From: Holophagales bacterium
GTDB taxonomy: Bacteria > Acidobacteriota > Thermoanaerobaculia > Multivoradales > Multivoraceae
DNA length: 64,000 bases
Reading direction: 5' to 3'
Assembly (NCBI GenBank): GCA_009845425.1
Contig: VXZQ01000005.1
Location: 1 to 64,000 of the forward strand
Part shown: one piece after another, positions 8,632-16,938 of the stretch
Position numbering within the stretch: the first letter of the stretch is position 1
Layout: each line of letters opens with the position of its first letter
The notes under the pieces: model-generated
Seen by the model: only the letters and a program-made list of their open reading frames with translations
Told to the model about the DNA's origin: nothing
The model's database searches: none
Made by a program: the position numbers and the translations under genes

Positions 8632-9330
8632 ATGGCTGAAACCGTCGTCCAGATGCGCGACGTGACGAAGAACTACCGGCGGGACGCGTTCGAACTGAAG
8701 GTGCTCCAGGGCATCACTCTGAACGTCGAGGCGGGCGACTTCGTCGCCTTGATGGGGCCGTCAGGTTCTGGCAAGAGCACGCTGCTCAACCTGCTCGCGG
8801 GGATCGACCAGCCGACCAGCGGGGACCTGGTCGTCGCCGGCGAACAGGTGAGCCGGATGAACGAGAGCAGACTGGCCAAGTGGCGCCAGCGCCACATCGG
8901 CTTCATCTTCCAGTTCTACAACCTGATCCCGGTGCTGACGGCGTACGAGAACGTGGAGCTGCCGCTCACGCTCCGGCGCGGGTCGCGGGCGGCGCGCCGG
9001 CGGCGGGTCGAGACAGCGCTCTCCGTGGTCGGCCTGCAGAACCGGATGAAGCACTACCCACGGCAGCTCTCGGGAGGTCAGGAACAGCGGGTTGCGATCG
9101 CGCGGGCGATCGTCACCGATCCGACCCTGCTGCTGGCCGACGAGCCGACCGGCGATCTCGACGCGGACTCGGGGCGGGAGATCCTCGACCTCCTCGGTCA
9201 ACTGAACGAGCAGTTCAACAAGACGATTCTCATGGTGACCCACGACCCGAACGCGGCCGCGAGGGCGAAGCGCCTGGTGCGGCTCGACAAGGGACAACTG
9301 GTGTCGGGCGACGCGGGAGCTGGAGCATGA
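8632..9330 (+). CDS. ABC transporter ATP-binding protein (MacB/LolD family)
   Basis: The 232-residue ATPase has every motif: Walker A GPSGSGKS (42-49), Q-loop Q94, signature LSGGQ (146-150), Walker B LLLADEP (167-172), D-loop and H-loop His204. The signature continues EQR where most relatives have QQR. A Shine-Dalgarno sequence (GAGGGAGC) precedes the ATG. It overlaps the first permease by ATGA. The family drives FtsX-type permeases in lipoprotein sorting, macrolide export or peptide export; here the separate adaptor and two permeases suggest tripartite export rather than Lol sorting. Confidence 0.93.
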   Translation: MAETVVQMRDVTKNYRRDAFELKVLQGITLNVEAGDFVALMGPSGSGKSTLLNLLAGIDQPTSGDLVVAGEQVSRMNESRLAKWRQRHIGFIFQFYNLIPVLTAYENVELPLTLRRGSRAARRRRVETALSVVGLQNRMKHYPRQLSGGQEQRVAIARAIVTDPTLLLADEPTGDLDADSGREILDLLGQLNEQFNKTILMVTHDPNAAARAKRLVRLDKGQLVSGDAGAGA

Positions 9331-10472
9331 TCAAGCTGATCCGACGCAATCTGCTGCGCAACAAGCGGCGCACCTTCCTGACCATGGCCAGTCTGGCGAT
9401 GGCGCTGTTCATTCTGTCGCTGCTGGGGGTGGTGAACGATGCGATGAACTTCGCCGACGAATCCGAGATCCCCGACCGGCTGGTCGTCCGCAACGCGATC
9501 TCGCTGACGTTTCCGTTGCCCGAGGCGTACGAGCAGCGGCTTCGGACGATCGACAACGTGGTCGCGGTGACACCCCAGAACTGGTTCCAGGGCGTCTACA
9601 AGGACCAGCGGCCCGAGAACTTCTTCCCCCGCTTCACCGTCGACCCGGAGACGTTCCGCAGCGTCTTTTACGACTACACCTGGAACGAGGAGGAGTGGGA
9701 GGCGTTCGCGGAGCAGCGCACCGCCTTCGCCGCCGGCCGCGAGCTGACCGAGATCCAGGGGTGGTCAATCGGCGACACGATCACGATCAAGGGCGACATC
9801 TTCCCGATCGACGTGGAGCTCCAGTTGCGCGCGATCTTCGACTACGACGAACCGGGCCAGGAGCGGCAGATCTTCTTCCACCGGCGCTATGTCGAGGAGG
9901 CAATGGGCAACCCGGGTCAGAACGGCACCTACTGGCTGCGGCTCGACGATCCGAACGCAGCTCCCGCGGTGATCGCGGCCGCCGAGGCGATGTTCGAGAA
10001 CTCGGACAACCAGGTGCGAGCGGAGACCGCCGAGGCTTTCGCGGCCTCGTTCACGGAAATGCTGGGCAACCTCACGTTCTTCTTCACGATGATCGGGCTC
10101 GCGATCGTCATCTCCATCTTCCTGATCACCGCGAACACGATGGCGATGGCCGCGCGCGAGCGGACCACCGAGGTTTCCGTGCTTCGGACCCTGGGCTTCC
10201 GGCGCAACCAGGTGCTCGGCATGGTGATCGGCGAGTCCCTGGCGGTCGGCGTGCTGGGCTCGCTGCTCGGCGTCGGCTTCACGGCGGTCGCCATTCAGGG
10301 TGCGACGCCGTTCCTGGAGCAGATGGGTTTCGGCTTCGGCGGCTTCGCGCTCGATTCCCAGGTGCTGGTGACCGCGGTCACGATCGGTATCTCGGTGGGC
10401 CTGTTGAGCGGTGTCTTCCCGGCGGTCGCGGCGGCACGTCTCAAGATCGTCGACGGATTGAGGCGGCTCTAG
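9327..10472 (+). CDS. FtsX/MacB-like ABC permease 1
   Basis: A 381-residue permease with the MacB layout: N-terminal transmembrane helix (about residues 16-36), a large periplasmic domain (about 37-255) and three C-terminal transmembrane helices. A typical FtsX cytoplasmic stretch AARERTTEVSVLRTLGFRR follows helix 2. The ATG at 9327 overlaps the ATPase stop by four bases. The reading frame stays open far upstream, but that part is only a shadow of the ATPase gene. Its partner permease follows after 28 bases, so the transporter is probably a heterodimer of two half-permeases. Confidence 0.88.
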   Translation: MIKLIRRNLLRNKRRTFLTMASLAMALFILSLLGVVNDAMNFADESEIPDRLVVRNAISLTFPLPEAYEQRLRTIDNVVAVTPQNWFQGVYKDQRPENFFPRFTVDPETFRSVFYDYTWNEEEWEAFAEQRTAFAAGRELTEIQGWSIGDTITIKGDIFPIDVELQLRAIFDYDEPGQERQIFFHRRYVEEAMGNPGQNGTYWLRLDDPNAAPAVIAAAEAMFENSDNQVRAETAEAFAASFTEMLGNLTFFFTMIGLAIVISIFLITANTMAMAARERTTEVSVLRTLGFRRNQVLGMVIGESLAVGVLGSLLGVGFTAVAIQGATPFLEQMGFGFGGFALDSQVLVTAVTIGISVGLLSGVFPAVAAARLKIVDGLRRL

Positions 10473-10500
10473 CGGTGGCCGGCATGCGCGAGGAGACGGC

Positions 10501-11658
10501 ATGATCCCGATCAAGTACACGTACCGCAACCTGTTCGAACGCCGTGGCGTGGCGTTCATGACGCTGGCCTCGATCGGCTTCGTCGTCCTCGTCTACATCG
10601 GCGTGCTCGCCCTCGCCGGCGGCCTTCGGGCCGCGTTCGCGGACACCGGAGATCCCTCGGTCGTCATCGTGATGCGGGACGGCACCCGCGCCGAGATGGA
10701 GAGTTCCTACGCGCAGGAGAGCCACCGCCTGCTGACCGCCATGCCCGGTGTCGAGCGAACGGCCGAAGGTGCGGTGATGGCGTCCGGCGAAACGGTCACG
10801 ATCCAGATCTTCAAGCGGGTCGACGGAAGTGAGACGAACGTGATGGTTCGCGGCGTCGAGCCCGGAGCGTTCGCCATCCGTCCGGGCTTCGAGATCACCG
10901 AGGGCCGGGTGTTCGAGCCTGGCCGCGGCGAGATCATCGTCGGCCGCAGCCTGGCCGGCCGGCTCGGCCTGCGGGTCGGCGACGAGCGCAAGATGGGCCG
11001 CAACACCTTCCGGGTGGTCGGCACGTTCGCCGGCGTGGGAGCGCACGGCTCGGAGATCTGGGGGGACTACCGTGACCTGGGCGATTCGTTCCGTCGCAGC
11101 GGCTACTACTCGTCGACCCGGCTCCAGGCCGCGTCGCCGGCCGCGGCGGGCAACCTGATCGAGACGGTCAAGGCGGACCAGCGCCTGCAGGTGCAGGCTC
11201 TCACGGAACCCGAGTACTACGAGCTCCAGTCGGAAACGTCGTCGGGCCAGTTCATCATCCTCGGCAACGTGCTGGCCGTGCTGATGGCGATCGGCGCGTG
11301 CTTCGCCGCCGCGAACACGATGTACGCGCAGGTCGCCGCCCGAGCCCGCGAGATCGGCACGCTGCGCGCGCTCGGCTTCAAGCGGCGCTCGATCATGGGC
11401 AGCTTCTTCCTGGAAGCGGTGCTGCTCGGCGTGGTCGCGGGCGGTTTCGGCGCCCTGCTGTCCCTGCCGCTCAACGCGATTCAGACCGGCACGATGAACC
11501 AGGTGACGTTCAGCGAGATCACGTTCCAGTTGCGCACGACGCCGTTCGCCCTCTTCTCGGGCATCTTCCTGGCCACCGTGACGGGTGTCCTCGGCGGCCT
11601 GCTGCCCGCCTTCGGCGCCTCGCGACAGAAGATCACCGACCTTCTCCGCGAAGCGTAG
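10501..11658 (+). CDS. FtsX/MacB-like ABC permease 2
   Basis: A 385-residue partner of the upstream permease with the same topology: N-terminal helix (about 15-40), a periplasmic MacB_PCD-like domain (about 45-255) and three C-terminal helices. The sequence ARAREIGTLRALGFKRRS sits at the position of the matching cytoplasmic stretch in permease 1. GAGGAG lies just before the ATG. It is the last gene of the exporter operon. No terminator hairpin is visible before the sulfatase gene 48 bases downstream. Confidence 0.87.
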   Translation: MIPIKYTYRNLFERRGVAFMTLASIGFVVLVYIGVLALAGGLRAAFADTGDPSVVIVMRDGTRAEMESSYAQESHRLLTAMPGVERTAEGAVMASGETVTIQIFKRVDGSETNVMVRGVEPGAFAIRPGFEITEGRVFEPGRGEIIVGRSLAGRLGLRVGDERKMGRNTFRVVGTFAGVGAHGSEIWGDYRDLGDSFRRSGYYSSTRLQAASPAAAGNLIETVKADQRLQVQALTEPEYYELQSETSSGQFIILGNVLAVLMAIGACFAAANTMYAQVAARAREIGTLRALGFKRRSIMGSFFLEAVLLGVVAGGFGALLSLPLNAIQTGTMNQVTFSEITFQLRTTPFALFSGIFLATVTGVLGGLLPAFGASRQKITDLLREA

Positions 11659-11691
11659 TCGCCACTTGGCGCACGAGCCCGAGTGCCCGTG

Positions 11692-11697
11692 TAGCCT
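11692..11697 (+). promoter_or_regulatory. Weak possible -10 box (TAGCCT) before the double sulfatase
   Basis: TAGCCT ends 9 bases before the GTG start at 11707. AGGA at 11700-11703 is very close to the start, so this gene could instead be translated with a short leader. Confidence 0.2.
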
Positions 11698-11706
11698 AGA
11701 AGGACG

Positions 11707-14451
11707 GTGTCCAGCCCCTCGGTCCGTCTCTCCCAGGCGTCCCTGCTAGTCGCCGCGGGTCTCCTTGTCGCCCCGTGTGGCGACTCACCGACGCCGGCCG
11801 CACCGGCTCCAGCGCCCCTCCCCAACATCGTCCTCATCGTCCCCGACGACCTGGGACGTCACGACGTCAGTTTCCACGGCGGCGAGATCGCGACGCCGAA
11901 CATCGATCGGATCGCCGCCGAGGGTGTGCGGTTGGAGCGGTTCTACAGCGCGCCCGTCTGCTCGCCGACCCGGGCCGGTCTGATGACGGGCCGCTATCCG
12001 ATCCGCTTCGGCCTGATGAGGGCGGTGATCGCGCCCTGGCGGGACTACGGGATGGACACGTCGGAGGTCACGTTGCCGGAAGTGCTGGCCCGGGCCGGCT
12101 ACGAGCACCGCGGCATCTTCGGCAAATGGCACCTCGGCCACTTCGCCCGCAAGTACCATCCGCTGCGCCGGGGCTTCACCGAGTTCGTCGGCCACAACAC
12201 GGCGGTCGACTACTTCACGAAGGAGCGGATCGGCGAACGGGACTGGAGTCACGACTACGAGTCGGTCGACGAGGAGGGGTACGTGACGGACCTCCTCGCG
12301 GACCACGCGGTGCGGTTCATCGATCGCCACGCCGGCGGCGACGCGCCGTTCTTCCTCTACGTCCCGTTCAGCGCGCCGCACTCGCCGCTCCAGGCGAAGG
12401 AGGAAGACCTGCCGCGATACGCCGACCTGGATGCGCTCGATCCACCGCGCGGCTGGGAGGAGTCGACCGCCGGCCGGCCGCTTGCCGCCGACGAGCGGCG
12501 GCGGAACGGGCGCAGGGTTCATGCGGCGATGGTTCACTCGCTCGACGAGGGCGTCGGCCGGATCCTCGACGCAATCGACGGTCACGGCATCGCCGACAAC
12601 ACGCTCGTCCTGTTCTTCAGCGACAACGGCGGTTCCGTCGGCATCGGCGACAACGGCCCCTACCGTGGAGCCAAGGGCAGCGTCTTCGAGGGCGGCACAC
12701 GGGTGGCCGCGGCCGCGCGCTGGCCGGCGGGGAACGTCGAGGCCGGCGGCCGGATCGAGGCGCCGGTGTCCTACGTCGACGTGCTGCCGACCCTGATGGG
12801 AATCACCGGCATCGACGATCACGGCGGCAAGCCGCTGGACGGTGTCGACGTCGGCGACCTGCTGACGGGTGAGGCCAATGCCGGTCCGGACCGTGATCTC
12901 TACTCCTTTATCGCCCAGCTCGACCCCGAGCGGGAGCAGGTCTCCGTGACCGAGGGCGAGTGGAAGCTAGTCGTCGTTGGGCCGCCGCTGGTCCGGGAGG
13001 ACGCGGTGGACGCGTCGCGGATGATGCTGTTCCGGCTGGCCGAGGATCCCTTCGAAGAGCGGGACGTGTCGGCCGAACATCCCGATCTGGTGGCGCGCCT
13101 CCTCGAGAAAGCCGCGGCGTTCCGGGCGCTCCAGCCGCCCAATCCGGTGGCGCCGTTCTTCGCCGGCCGTGAAGGCTTCAAACCCCCGCCCAACTGGCAG
13201 TTCCCGCCGAAGCGACCGAACATCCTCCTCATCCTGATCGACGACCTCGGCTTCGAGGCGATCGGCGCCTACGGCGGCGCTTCGTACGAGACGCCGAACA
13301 TCGACCGTCTGGCTACGGAAGGAATCCGCTTCACCCACGCCTACTCGACGCCGCTCTGCTCGCCGTCGCGGCTCAAGCTGATGACCGGGCGCTACAACAG
13401 CCGCAACTACACCGAGTGGGGCGTGTTGCCGCGGGACGAGGTCACGTTCGCGAACCTGCTGCAGGACGCCGGCTACGCCACATTCATGGCGGGGAAGTGG
13501 CAGCTCTCCGGGTTCCAACTGGCCTGGAAGGAGGACTGCTGCGAGGGCTTGGGGCGAACGCCCGAGGAGGCCGGCTTCGACGACTACCTGGTCTGGCACT
13601 ACCATCAGAAGGGGGAGCGCTACGCCGATCCGCTGCTCTGGGGACCGGGCGAGACAGGTGGGGTCTTCGAGGGCGAGTACGGCCCGGACCTGTTCGCCGA
13701 TTTCCTGCTCGAGAAGATCGGAGCACTCGTTCGCGAGGACTCCGACCGGCCGTTCTTCGCCTACCACTCGATGGCCCTGGTCCACGCCCCGTTCGTGCCG
13801 ACGCCTGACAGTGCGGACTGGAACGTCGATCGCAAGGCGGAGGACCGCGCCCACTTCGCCGACATGGTGGCCTACACGGACAAGCTGGTCGGCCGCATGC
13901 TCGACGGTCTGGAGGAACTTGGTGTTCTGGACGACACGCTGATCCTTCTGACTGCCGACAACGGTACGCCCAGACAGATCACCAGCGCGCTGCTCGACGG
14001 CACCGTGATCCCCGGCGGCAAGGGCGGGACGATTGACTACGGTAGCCACGTCCCGTTCATCGCCTCGTGGCCGGCCGGCATCGACGGCGGCTGGACCTCG
14101 GAGGCCCTGATCGACCTCAGCGATTTTCTGCCGTCCATGGTCGAAGCTGCGGGCGCGGCGCTGCCGGACGACCGCACGATCGACGGCAGGAGCTTCCTGC
14201 CTGTCCTCCGCGGCGAAACAGACTCCGCCCGCGACTCGATCTTCACCGACTTCCGGCCGCGCTTCCTGAACGTCCCGGAGGTGACCTTCGTCCACGATCG
14301 CCGCTACAAGCTGTACGACGACGGCCGCTTCTTCGACTTCGAGAACGATGTGGGGGAACAGAGTCCGCTGGCCAGGGACGACCTGACAGAAGAGGCAGCC
14401 GCGGCCATGGCCAGACTGCGCGCCGCGATGGTGGAGGGCCTTGGCGGGTAA
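11707..14451 (+). CDS. Exported protein with two fused sulfatase domains
   Basis: A 914-residue protein with a lipoprotein-like N-terminus (APC, Cys24) and two complete sulfatase domains in tandem. Domain 1 (about 38-480) has the DD metal pair (47-48), formylglycine motif CSPTR (Cys85-Arg89), GKWHLGH and SDNGG. Domain 2 (about 503-910) restarts with RPNILLILIDDLG, then CSPSR (Cys551), GKWQLSG (Gln in place of the usual His) and TADNGTP. Both Cys sites fit conversion to formylglycine by an FGE- or anSME-type enzyme. The junction follows a FRALQPPNP ... PPPNWQFP tail that also ends the next gene. Each domain would cleave sulfate esters from glycans or other sulfated compounds; substrates are unknown. 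Confidence 0.9.
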   Translation: MSSPSVRLSQASLLVAAGLLVAPCGDSPTPAAPAPAPLPNIVLIVPDDLGRHDVSFHGGEIATPNIDRIAAEGVRLERFYSAPVCSPTRAGLMTGRYPIRFGLMRAVIAPWRDYGMDTSEVTLPEVLARAGYEHRGIFGKWHLGHFARKYHPLRRGFTEFVGHNTAVDYFTKERIGERDWSHDYESVDEEGYVTDLLADHAVRFIDRHAGGDAPFFLYVPFSAPHSPLQAKEEDLPRYADLDALDPPRGWEESTAGRPLAADERRRNGRRVHAAMVHSLDEGVGRILDAIDGHGIADNTLVLFFSDNGGSVGIGDNGPYRGAKGSVFEGGTRVAAAARWPAGNVEAGGRIEAPVSYVDVLPTLMGITGIDDHGGKPLDGVDVGDLLTGEANAGPDRDLYSFIAQLDPEREQVSVTEGEWKLVVVGPPLVREDAVDASRMMLFRLAEDPFEERDVSAEHPDLVARLLEKAAAFRALQPPNPVAPFFAGREGFKPPPNWQFPPKRPNILLILIDDLGFEAIGAYGGASYETPNIDRLATEGIRFTHAYSTPLCSPSRLKLMTGRYNSRNYTEWGVLPRDEVTFANLLQDAGYATFMAGKWQLSGFQLAWKEDCCEGLGRTPEEAGFDDYLVWHYHQKGERYADPLLWGPGETGGVFEGEYGPDLFADFLLEKIGALVREDSDRPFFAYHSMALVHAPFVPTPDSADWNVDRKAEDRAHFADMVAYTDKLVGRMLDGLEELGVLDDTLILLTADNGTPRQITSALLDGTVIPGGKGGTIDYGSHVPFIASWPAGIDGGWTSEALIDLSDFLPSMVEAAGAALPDDRTIDGRSFLPVLRGETDSARDSIFTDFRPRFLNVPEVTFVHDRRYKLYDDGRFFDFENDVGEQSPLARDDLTEEAAAAMARLRAAMVEGLGG

Positions 14452-15979
14452 CCGCAGCCTGCGGCCACTCGCCTCCCGCTGGTTCCGTGCGGGTCCGGCG
14501 GGCGCGCTGATCCTGCTGGCGGCCTGCGGGGCGCCGACGCCTCCACCGGAAACAAGGCTTCCGCACATCGTCCTGATCGTCCCGGACGACCTGGGCCGGC
14601 ATGACGTCAGCTTCCACGGCGGGGACATCGCCACGCCGAACATCGACCGGATCGCCGCCGAGGGAGTGCTGCTCGAGCGCTTCTACACGGCGCCGATCTG
14701 CTCGCCGACGCGGGCGGGATTGATGACGGGCCGCTATCCCATCCGCTACGGGCTGATGCGGAACGTCATCGCACCTTGGCAGGACTTCGGGTTGGACACC
14801 GAGGAGGTCACCCTGGCCGAGGTGCTGGCAAGGGCCGGCTACGAGCACCGCGCCGTCTTCGGCAAGTGGCATCTGGGCCACGTCCGCCGGGAGCACCACC
14901 CGTTGCGGCGCGGCTTCACGGAGTTCGTCGGTCACAACACGTCGATCGACTACTTCACGAAGGAGCGGTTCGGAGAACGGGACTGGTTTCACGGCTACGA
15001 GCCGGCCGACGAAGAGGGCTACGTCACGGACCTGGTGGCCGAGCACGCGGTCCGGTTCATCGACCGGCACGCGAGCGGCGAGGCGCCGTTCTTCCTCTAC
15101 GTTCCGTTCAACGCGGCCCATTCTCCGCTGCAGGCCAGGGAGGAGGACCTGCCGCGCTACGCGCACCTTGACGCCGTCGAGCCGCCGCGCAGTTGGGAGG
15201 AAGTCACCGCCGGCTGGCCTCTGCCGCCGGAGGAGCAGCGCCGCGAAGACCGCCGCGTCCACGCCGCGATGGTCCACGCGCTGGACGAGGGCGTCGGCCG
15301 CATTCTTCGGGCGCTGGACGACCGCGGCATCGCGGAGAACACTCTCGTCCTCTTCTTCAGCGACAACGGCGGCGGCCTCGGTGCCGCTGACAACGGGCCC
15401 TACCGGGGCACGAAGAGCACCGTCTTCGAGGGCGGCACGCGCGTCGCCGCGGCGGCGCGCTGGCCGGCGGGGGGCATCTCGGGCGGCCGCCGGGTGAAGC
15501 CGCCGGTCGCCTACATCGACATCCTGCCGACCCTGATGGGCGTCGCCGGCTTGAACGACCACGGCGGCAAGGAACTGGACGGCCGCAACGTCCGCGATGT
15601 CCTCGCCGGCTCGGACGTGGACGGCCCGCCGCGCGACCTGTACTCCTTCGTCGGCCAGAAGAACCCGGAGCGGGAGCAGGTGTCGGTGATGTCGGGCGCC
15701 TGGAAGCTCGTCGTCATCGGCCCGCCGCTCGACCGACCCGGATCGGCGGCGGCCTCGGAACAGCTCCTGTATCGGATCGAGGAAGATCCCTTCGAAGAAC
15801 GGAATCTGGCCACGGACGATCCGGACGTGGCTGTGCGTCTCTTCGAAAAGGCCCGGGAGTTCCGCGCCCTGCAACCACCGAACCCTGTGCAGTCCTTCGG
15901 CGCGGGCGGGGAAGGGTTCGAGCCGCCGCCGAACTGGCGATTCCCGGATGCCGATGCCACTGACTTGGGAGGATCCTGA
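14441..15979 (+). CDS. Sulfatase lipoprotein, paralogue of domain 1 of the upstream gene
   Basis: A 512-residue single-domain sulfatase with a signal sequence and lipobox LLAAC (Cys29). The formylglycine motif CSPTR starts at Cys87. The PDD pair, GKWHLGH, SDNGGG and the tail FRALQPPNP ... PPPNW are all shared with domain 1 of the upstream gene, including long identical runs such as the FTEFVGHNT region. The start is TTG 14441, overlapping the upstream stop by 11 bases; I find no better start before the signal peptide. The arrangement indicates tandem duplication. It probably acts on a related sulfated substrate in the periplasm or at the outer membrane. Confidence 0.9.
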   Translation: MAGNRSLRPLASRWFRAGPAGALILLAACGAPTPPPETRLPHIVLIVPDDLGRHDVSFHGGDIATPNIDRIAAEGVLLERFYTAPICSPTRAGLMTGRYPIRYGLMRNVIAPWQDFGLDTEEVTLAEVLARAGYEHRAVFGKWHLGHVRREHHPLRRGFTEFVGHNTSIDYFTKERFGERDWFHGYEPADEEGYVTDLVAEHAVRFIDRHASGEAPFFLYVPFNAAHSPLQAREEDLPRYAHLDAVEPPRSWEEVTAGWPLPPEEQRREDRRVHAAMVHALDEGVGRILRALDDRGIAENTLVLFFSDNGGGLGAADNGPYRGTKSTVFEGGTRVAAAARWPAGGISGGRRVKPPVAYIDILPTLMGVAGLNDHGGKELDGRNVRDVLAGSDVDGPPRDLYSFVGQKNPEREQVSVMSGAWKLVVIGPPLDRPGSAAASEQLLYRIEEDPFEERNLATDDPDVAVRLFEKAREFRALQPPNPVQSFGAGGEGFEPPPNWRFPDADATDLGGS

Positions 15980-15981
15980 CG

Positions 15982-16938
15982 ATGCGTTCGATTCACTGTG
16001 CCCTTGCCGGCCTCGCCCTGTTACTTGGTGGCTGCGCTGGTCCCACCGCCGACCAGTCGCCCGCCCCGGCCGCGGCCGACGACCCGGGCGCGCCGTTTCA
16101 CGGCGCCTGGGAACTCGCTTCGATCGTCCGCTACTCGGGGGAAGGCGAAGAGCTTTCGCGCAACGAGTCGTCGACCGGCTTCATCATGTACGACCCGGCC
16201 GGAACGATGGGTGTCGTCATCCAGGGCGCCGATCGGGCGCCGTATGCGGGTGACGAGGCGACACCCGAGGAGATCCTGGCGGCCTACCGGTCGTACACGT
16301 CCTACTTCGGCGGTTTCACGGTGGACCCGGAGGCGGGCACCGTCACCCACCACCTGCGGGCGAGCATGAACCCGCGCGGCGCCGGCTCGGACTACGTCCG
16401 TCACTACGAATTCGAGGAGGACAGCCTGACTCTGCAGCCACCTGCCGGCGCCGACGGCGGCGTCGTGCGGCTGACCTGGAGGCGGCTATCCGACCTGGCC
16501 GAACTCACGGACGAGCACCGCCGCTTCATCGGCTTCTGGGAGTTCTCGCGGCTGGACCGCACCGACGACTCGGGCACAGCGCTGCCGGTGCAGCGGACCT
16601 ACGAGGACGGCTTCATCATCTACACGGCCTCCGGCCACATGGCGGTTCACCTGGTGCGTCCGGGCCGGGAACTCTCCGCCGCCGGCCGCCCGACGGCGGA
16701 GGAGGCCGCCGCCGCGATGAGCACCTACGTCAGCTACTTCGGGCCGTACACGATCCACGAGGAAGAGGGATTCGTCGTTCACCAGCGGCCCGGTTGCTGG
16801 TTTCCCGGCTGCATCGGCTCGGACGCCCGGCGCGGCTACGAGTTCGGAGACGGCACGCTGACGCTCAGGCCGCCGGCGCGGGAAGTCGACGGTGGCTCGG
16901 TCCAGGACGCTTTGACGTGGGAGCGGATCAGTGACTAG
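15982..16938 (+). CDS. Lipoprotein with two lipocalin-like domains
   Basis: A 318-residue lipoprotein: signal peptide ending LLGGC (Cys18), then two copies of a ~125-residue domain. Copy 1 begins GAWELASIVRYSG and copy 2 GFWEFSRLDRTDD. Both contain FI(M/I)Y.(P/S)(A/S)G.M.V, a YxSYFG segment (SYTSYFGGFTV versus TYVSYFGPYTI) and a closing TL.(P)PP strand. This matches the bacterial lipocalin-like (lipocalin_5) pattern as I remember it. It starts 2 bases after the sulfatase stop with GGAGG upstream, so it is probably co-transcribed. A role in binding the sulfatase substrate or product is inference. Confidence 0.72.
   Translation: MRSIHCALAGLALLLGGCAGPTADQSPAPAAADDPGAPFHGAWELASIVRYSGEGEELSRNESSTGFIMYDPAGTMGVVIQGADRAPYAGDEATPEEILAAYRSYTSYFGGFTVDPEAGTVTHHLRASMNPRGAGSDYVRHYEFEEDSLTLQPPAGADGGVVRLTWRRLSDLAELTDEHRRFIGFWEFSRLDRTDDSGTALPVQRTYEDGFIIYTASGHMAVHLVRPGRELSAAGRPTAEEAAAAMSTYVSYFGPYTIHEEEGFVVHQRPGCWFPGCIGSDARRGYEFGDGTLTLRPPAREVDGGSVQDALTWERISD

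Noticed and set aside
8880..9326. N-terminal extension of the first ABC permease
   Set aside because: It reads through the ATPase gene in another frame; the permease begins properly at ATG 9327 with a membrane helix.
14441..14451. Frameshift joining the two sulfatase genes
   Set aside because: The upstream frame ends at a normal stop after a complete second domain, and the next gene has its own signal peptide and lipobox, so the 11-base overlap looks natural.
12967..15874. Two minus-strand open frames of 540-560 codons
   Set aside because: Antisense to the sulfatase genes with conserved CSPTR sites. They resemble each other only because the sulfatases are paralogues.
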